From: Candidatus Peregrinibacteria bacterium
Lineage (GTDB): Bacteria > Patescibacteriota > Gracilibacteria > UBA1369 > PNNO01
Assembly: GCA_030595015.1 (NCBI GenBank)
Contig: JAUVDZ010000049.1
Coordinates: 1-8,119, forward strand
Reading direction: 5' to 3'
Length of the DNA stretch: 8,119 bases
The translations under genes and the position numbers were made by a program. Under the pieces are notes generated by a model. It had not been told where the DNA came from and did no database searches. It saw only the letters and a list, made by a program, of their open reading frames with translations. Below, piece after piece: positions 5,837 through 8,119 of the stretch. Every line of letters begins with the position of its first letter. Positions within the stretch are counted from its first letter, which is position 1.

Positions 5837-8119
5837 TTATTTAACAACTATATTTACTAATCGCCCTGGAACATAAATTTCCTTTACGATTTTTCCATCT
5901 AGATATTTTTGAATATTATCTAAACTTTTAGCTAATTTAAGTGCACCTTCTTGATCAATATTCGCATCTGCTTCAACTTTTGCTCTAACTTTTCCATTAA
6001 TTTGAATAACTAGTTCAATAGTGTCTTCAACAATCATAGCTTCATCGTAAATCGGCCATTTAGATTCAAATACACTCTTTTTATTGCCAAGATTTGCCCA
6101 CAGTTCTTCAGCTAAATGAGGAGCAATTGGAGCAATTAATTGAACTGCAATATTTTTAGAATGATCATCAATACGGGTTTTGTTAGCTGAATTTACGAAT
6201 TCCATCAATGCTGAAACAACAGTATTAAACTGGAATTTTTCAATATCTTCAGTAACTTTTTTAATTGTTTTATGAAGAATGGTTTTTAGTTTTTTCTCAT
6301 CTTCACATTTTGCTTGTGTATAAATAAGATCAAAGAATTTATCAACAAAACGAGCAATTCCTTTAATTCCGGAATCATCCCAATCTCCACCATCAGTAAA
6401 AGGACCCATAAACATCAAATACATTCTGAAAATGTCAGATCCATATTTATCAATGAACTCATCAGGTGACACAACATTGCCTTTTGACTTAGACATCTTT
6501 GCCCCATCTTTCGTTATAAGTCCCTGATGTACAAGCCTTTTAAACGGCTCCTCAAAATCAATAAATTCTAAATCCTTCATCACCTTATTTATAAATCTGG
6601 CATACAATAAATGCATACATGCATGCTCAGGTCCTCCAATATACATATCAACAGGAAGCCATTTATTTGTTCGTTTTTTATCAAACGCAATTTTTTCATT
6701 AGTTGCACTCGGATATCTCAAATAGTACCAACTCGAGCAAACAAAAGTATCCATAGTATCAACTTCACGCTGTGCTTTCCCTCCACAATTAGGGCATTTG
6801 GTATTTAAAAAACTCTTTACTGCCGCAAGAGGGGATTTACCTTTAGGTTTATAATCAATTCCTTTTCCTATTGGTAATTTAACAGGAAGATCTTTTTCAG
6901 GAACCGGAAGCTCTCCACATTTTTTACAATTAATAATTGGAATTGGTGCGCCCCAGAATCTTTGTCTCGATATTAGCCAGTCGCGTAATTTGTAGTTAGT
7001 TGTTTTTTTACCATGTCCTTCTTTTTCAAGCCAGTTCATAATTTTAGGTAAAGCCTTTCTATTGGAAAGTCCATCAAATTTACCTGAATCAAATAAAATA
7101 CCATCATCTAAAAATGTTTTATCGAAATCTTCCGGGTCAATCTTTGATCCATCTTCAGAAATTACAAATTTTAAATCAATGTGATATTTTCTTGCAAATT
7201 CAAAATCTCTTTGATCATGTGCATCTGCCATAACAACTCCGGTTCCATACATTAAAGCGAAATTTGCAAGGTAAATTGGTATTTTTTCACCATTCACAGG
7301 ATTAATTGCATATTTACCAAGAAAGCAACCAAGTTTATTATCGCCGCCCTCAGAAGTGCGTTCAATTAATGACTGTTTATTAATTATTTTACGGATATCT
7401 TTAACCTGCTGAGCATATTTTGTTCCTTTAGTGAATTTATCAACTAAATGATGCTCAGGAGCCATAACAATAAAAGTCACACTATGAATTGTGTCTGCAC
7501 GGGTTGTGTAACAAGTTAATTTATCTGTTCCATCTTCAAGAGGGAAGTGGATATCGCATCCAGTTGATTTCCCAATCCAATTTTCCTGCATTAATTTGGT
7601 TTTGTTAGGCCAATCTAAGCCTTCAAAATTCAACAATCTTTCAGCATAATCACGAATCTTAAAATACCACTGACTTAAATCTTTTTTCGTAACTTCGGCA
7701 TCGCAGCGCTCACAAGCTCCATCATGAACCTGCTCGTTTGCTAGTACAGTTTTACATTTTGGACACCAGTTAACAGGCGACTTCTTTTTATAAGCAAGCC
7801 CCTTTTTATACAATTGCAAAAATAACCATTGAGTCCATTTATAATAATCAGAAGAACTGGTCTGTACTTTAGAATCCCAATCATACATAGTCCCCATTTT
7901 ACTAAGCTGCTTTGTCATATACTTAATATTCTTTGTAGTACTTTCTGCAGGATGCACACCATGTTTAATTGCATAATTCTCAGCAGGCAGACCAAAACTG
8001 TCGTATCCCATTGGTTCAAATACATTGAAGCCAAGCATTTTTTGATAACGCCCCCAGGAATCAGATGGGGCATAATTATACCAGTGACCAATATGAAGTT
8101 TATCCCCAGAAGGATAGGG
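5837..8119 (-). CDS. leuS: Leucyl-tRNA synthetase, bacterial type, 5' partial
   Basis: LeuRS charges tRNA-Leu with leucine. The frame stays open to the window edge, so 760 residues are visible and about 35-45 N-terminal ones are missing, judging from the usual position of HIGH. The visible part starts PYPSGDKLHIGH, with HIGH at 8084-8095. Then come GYDSFGLPAEN, a zinc ribbon (visible Cys119, 122, 136, 139), the editing domain with TTRADT (205-210) and HDQRD (301-305), LRDWLISRQRFWGAPIP, a second CxxC pair (398/401 and 442/445), KMSKS (541-545; bases 6485-6499) and the C-terminal tRNA-binding domain with IQINGKVRAK. GLPAEN after the HIGH region and NWCPKC mark the bacterial form; the archaeal/eukaryotic form differs at these points. 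The editing motif reads GTGVVMADAHDQRD, apparently one residue shorter than the common bacterial form. It is the first visible gene of the - strand run; its promoter lies outside. Confidence 0.97.
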   Translation of the reverse strand, partial: PYPSGDKLHIGHWYNYAPSDSWGRYQKMLGFNVFEPMGYDSFGLPAENYAIKHGVHPAESTTKNIKYMTKQLSKMGTMYDWDSKVQTSSSDYYKWTQWLFLQLYKKGLAYKKKSPVNWCPKCKTVLANEQVHDGACERCDAEVTKKDLSQWYFKIRDYAERLLNFEGLDWPNKTKLMQENWIGKSTGCDIHFPLEDGTDKLTCYTTRADTIHSVTFIVMAPEHHLVDKFTKGTKYAQQVKDIRKIINKQSLIERTSEGGDNKLGCFLGKYAINPVNGEKIPIYLANFALMYGTGVVMADAHDQRDFEFARKYHIDLKFVISEDGSKIDPEDFDKTFLDDGILFDSGKFDGLSNRKALPKIMNWLEKEGHGKKTTNYKLRDWLISRQRFWGAPIPIINCKKCGELPVPEKDLPVKLPIGKGIDYKPKGKSPLAAVKSFLNTKCPNCGGKAQREVDTMDTFVCSSWYYLRYPSATNEKIAFDKKRTNKWLPVDMYIGGPEHACMHLLYARFINKVMKDLEFIDFEEPFKRLVHQGLITKDGAKMSKSKGNVVSPDEFIDKYGSDIFRMYLMFMGPFTDGGDWDDSGIKGIARFVDKFFDLIYTQAKCEDEKKLKTILHKTIKKVTEDIEKFQFNTVVSALMEFVNSANKTRIDDHSKNIAVQLIAPIAPHLAEELWANLGNKKSVFESKWPIYDEAMIVEDTIELVIQINGKVRAKVEADANIDQEGALKLAKSLDNIQKYLDGKIVKEIYVPGRLVNIVVK

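Noticed and set aside
5827..5847. TTG start for the PaaK/CapK-like gene, overlapping leuS by 11 nt
   Set aside because: It adds only MLNNSNN-type residues with no family support and uses a rare start codon; the ATG at 5826 leaves a 10-nt gap like the other gaps in the run.
1..8119. CRISPR arrays, insertion sequences, tRNA or rRNA genes, riboswitches
   Set aside because: The window is almost fully covered by conserved protein genes; the gaps are 1 to 70 nt and hold no repeats, cloverleaf or terminal inverted repeats that I could find.

Overview
The window is AT-rich and almost fully coding. It carries seven genes in two convergent groups. The host is most likely an uncultured archaeon, perhaps of the DPANN type (inference, roughly 60% sure). 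PurD closely follows the archaeal (methanogen-like) form of the enzyme. One intergenic gap has a TATA-like box at the spacing expected for a leaderless archaeal transcript. No Shine-Dalgarno sequence is convincing before any visible start. Against this, LeuRS is clearly the bacterial type and FolD looks bacterial, so the gene set is a phylogenetic mosaic. A candidate-phylum bacterium cannot be excluded.

Left part, + strand (1-715): the 3' end of a slipin/stomatin-type SPFH membrane protein. One nucleotide after its stop begins an unrecognised 49-residue protein with a basic N-terminal helix and a His/Glu-rich tail. The 70-bp gap after it (716-785) holds an AT-only inverted repeat that probably ends transcription from both sides.

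Right part, - strand (8119 down to 786): leuS (5' end cut by the window edge), then a PaaK/CapK-like adenylate-forming enzyme, folD, purF and purD. Gaps are 10, 37, 12 and 12 nt, so this looks like one operon, possibly with an internal promoter in the 37-nt gap before folD.

Three of the genes work together. PurF makes phosphoribosylamine from PRPP and glutamine, and PurD converts it to GAR, giving the first two steps of purine synthesis. FolD interconverts methylene- and formyl-tetrahydrofolate, the one-carbon source for later purine steps. LeuS serves translation. The PaaK/CapK-like enzyme has no assigned substrate. No gap exceeds 300 bp, and I saw no tRNA, rRNA, CRISPR array or mobile element. 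I did not find a clearly new multi-gene system; the least explained items are the 49-residue protein and the PaaK/CapK-like enzyme.
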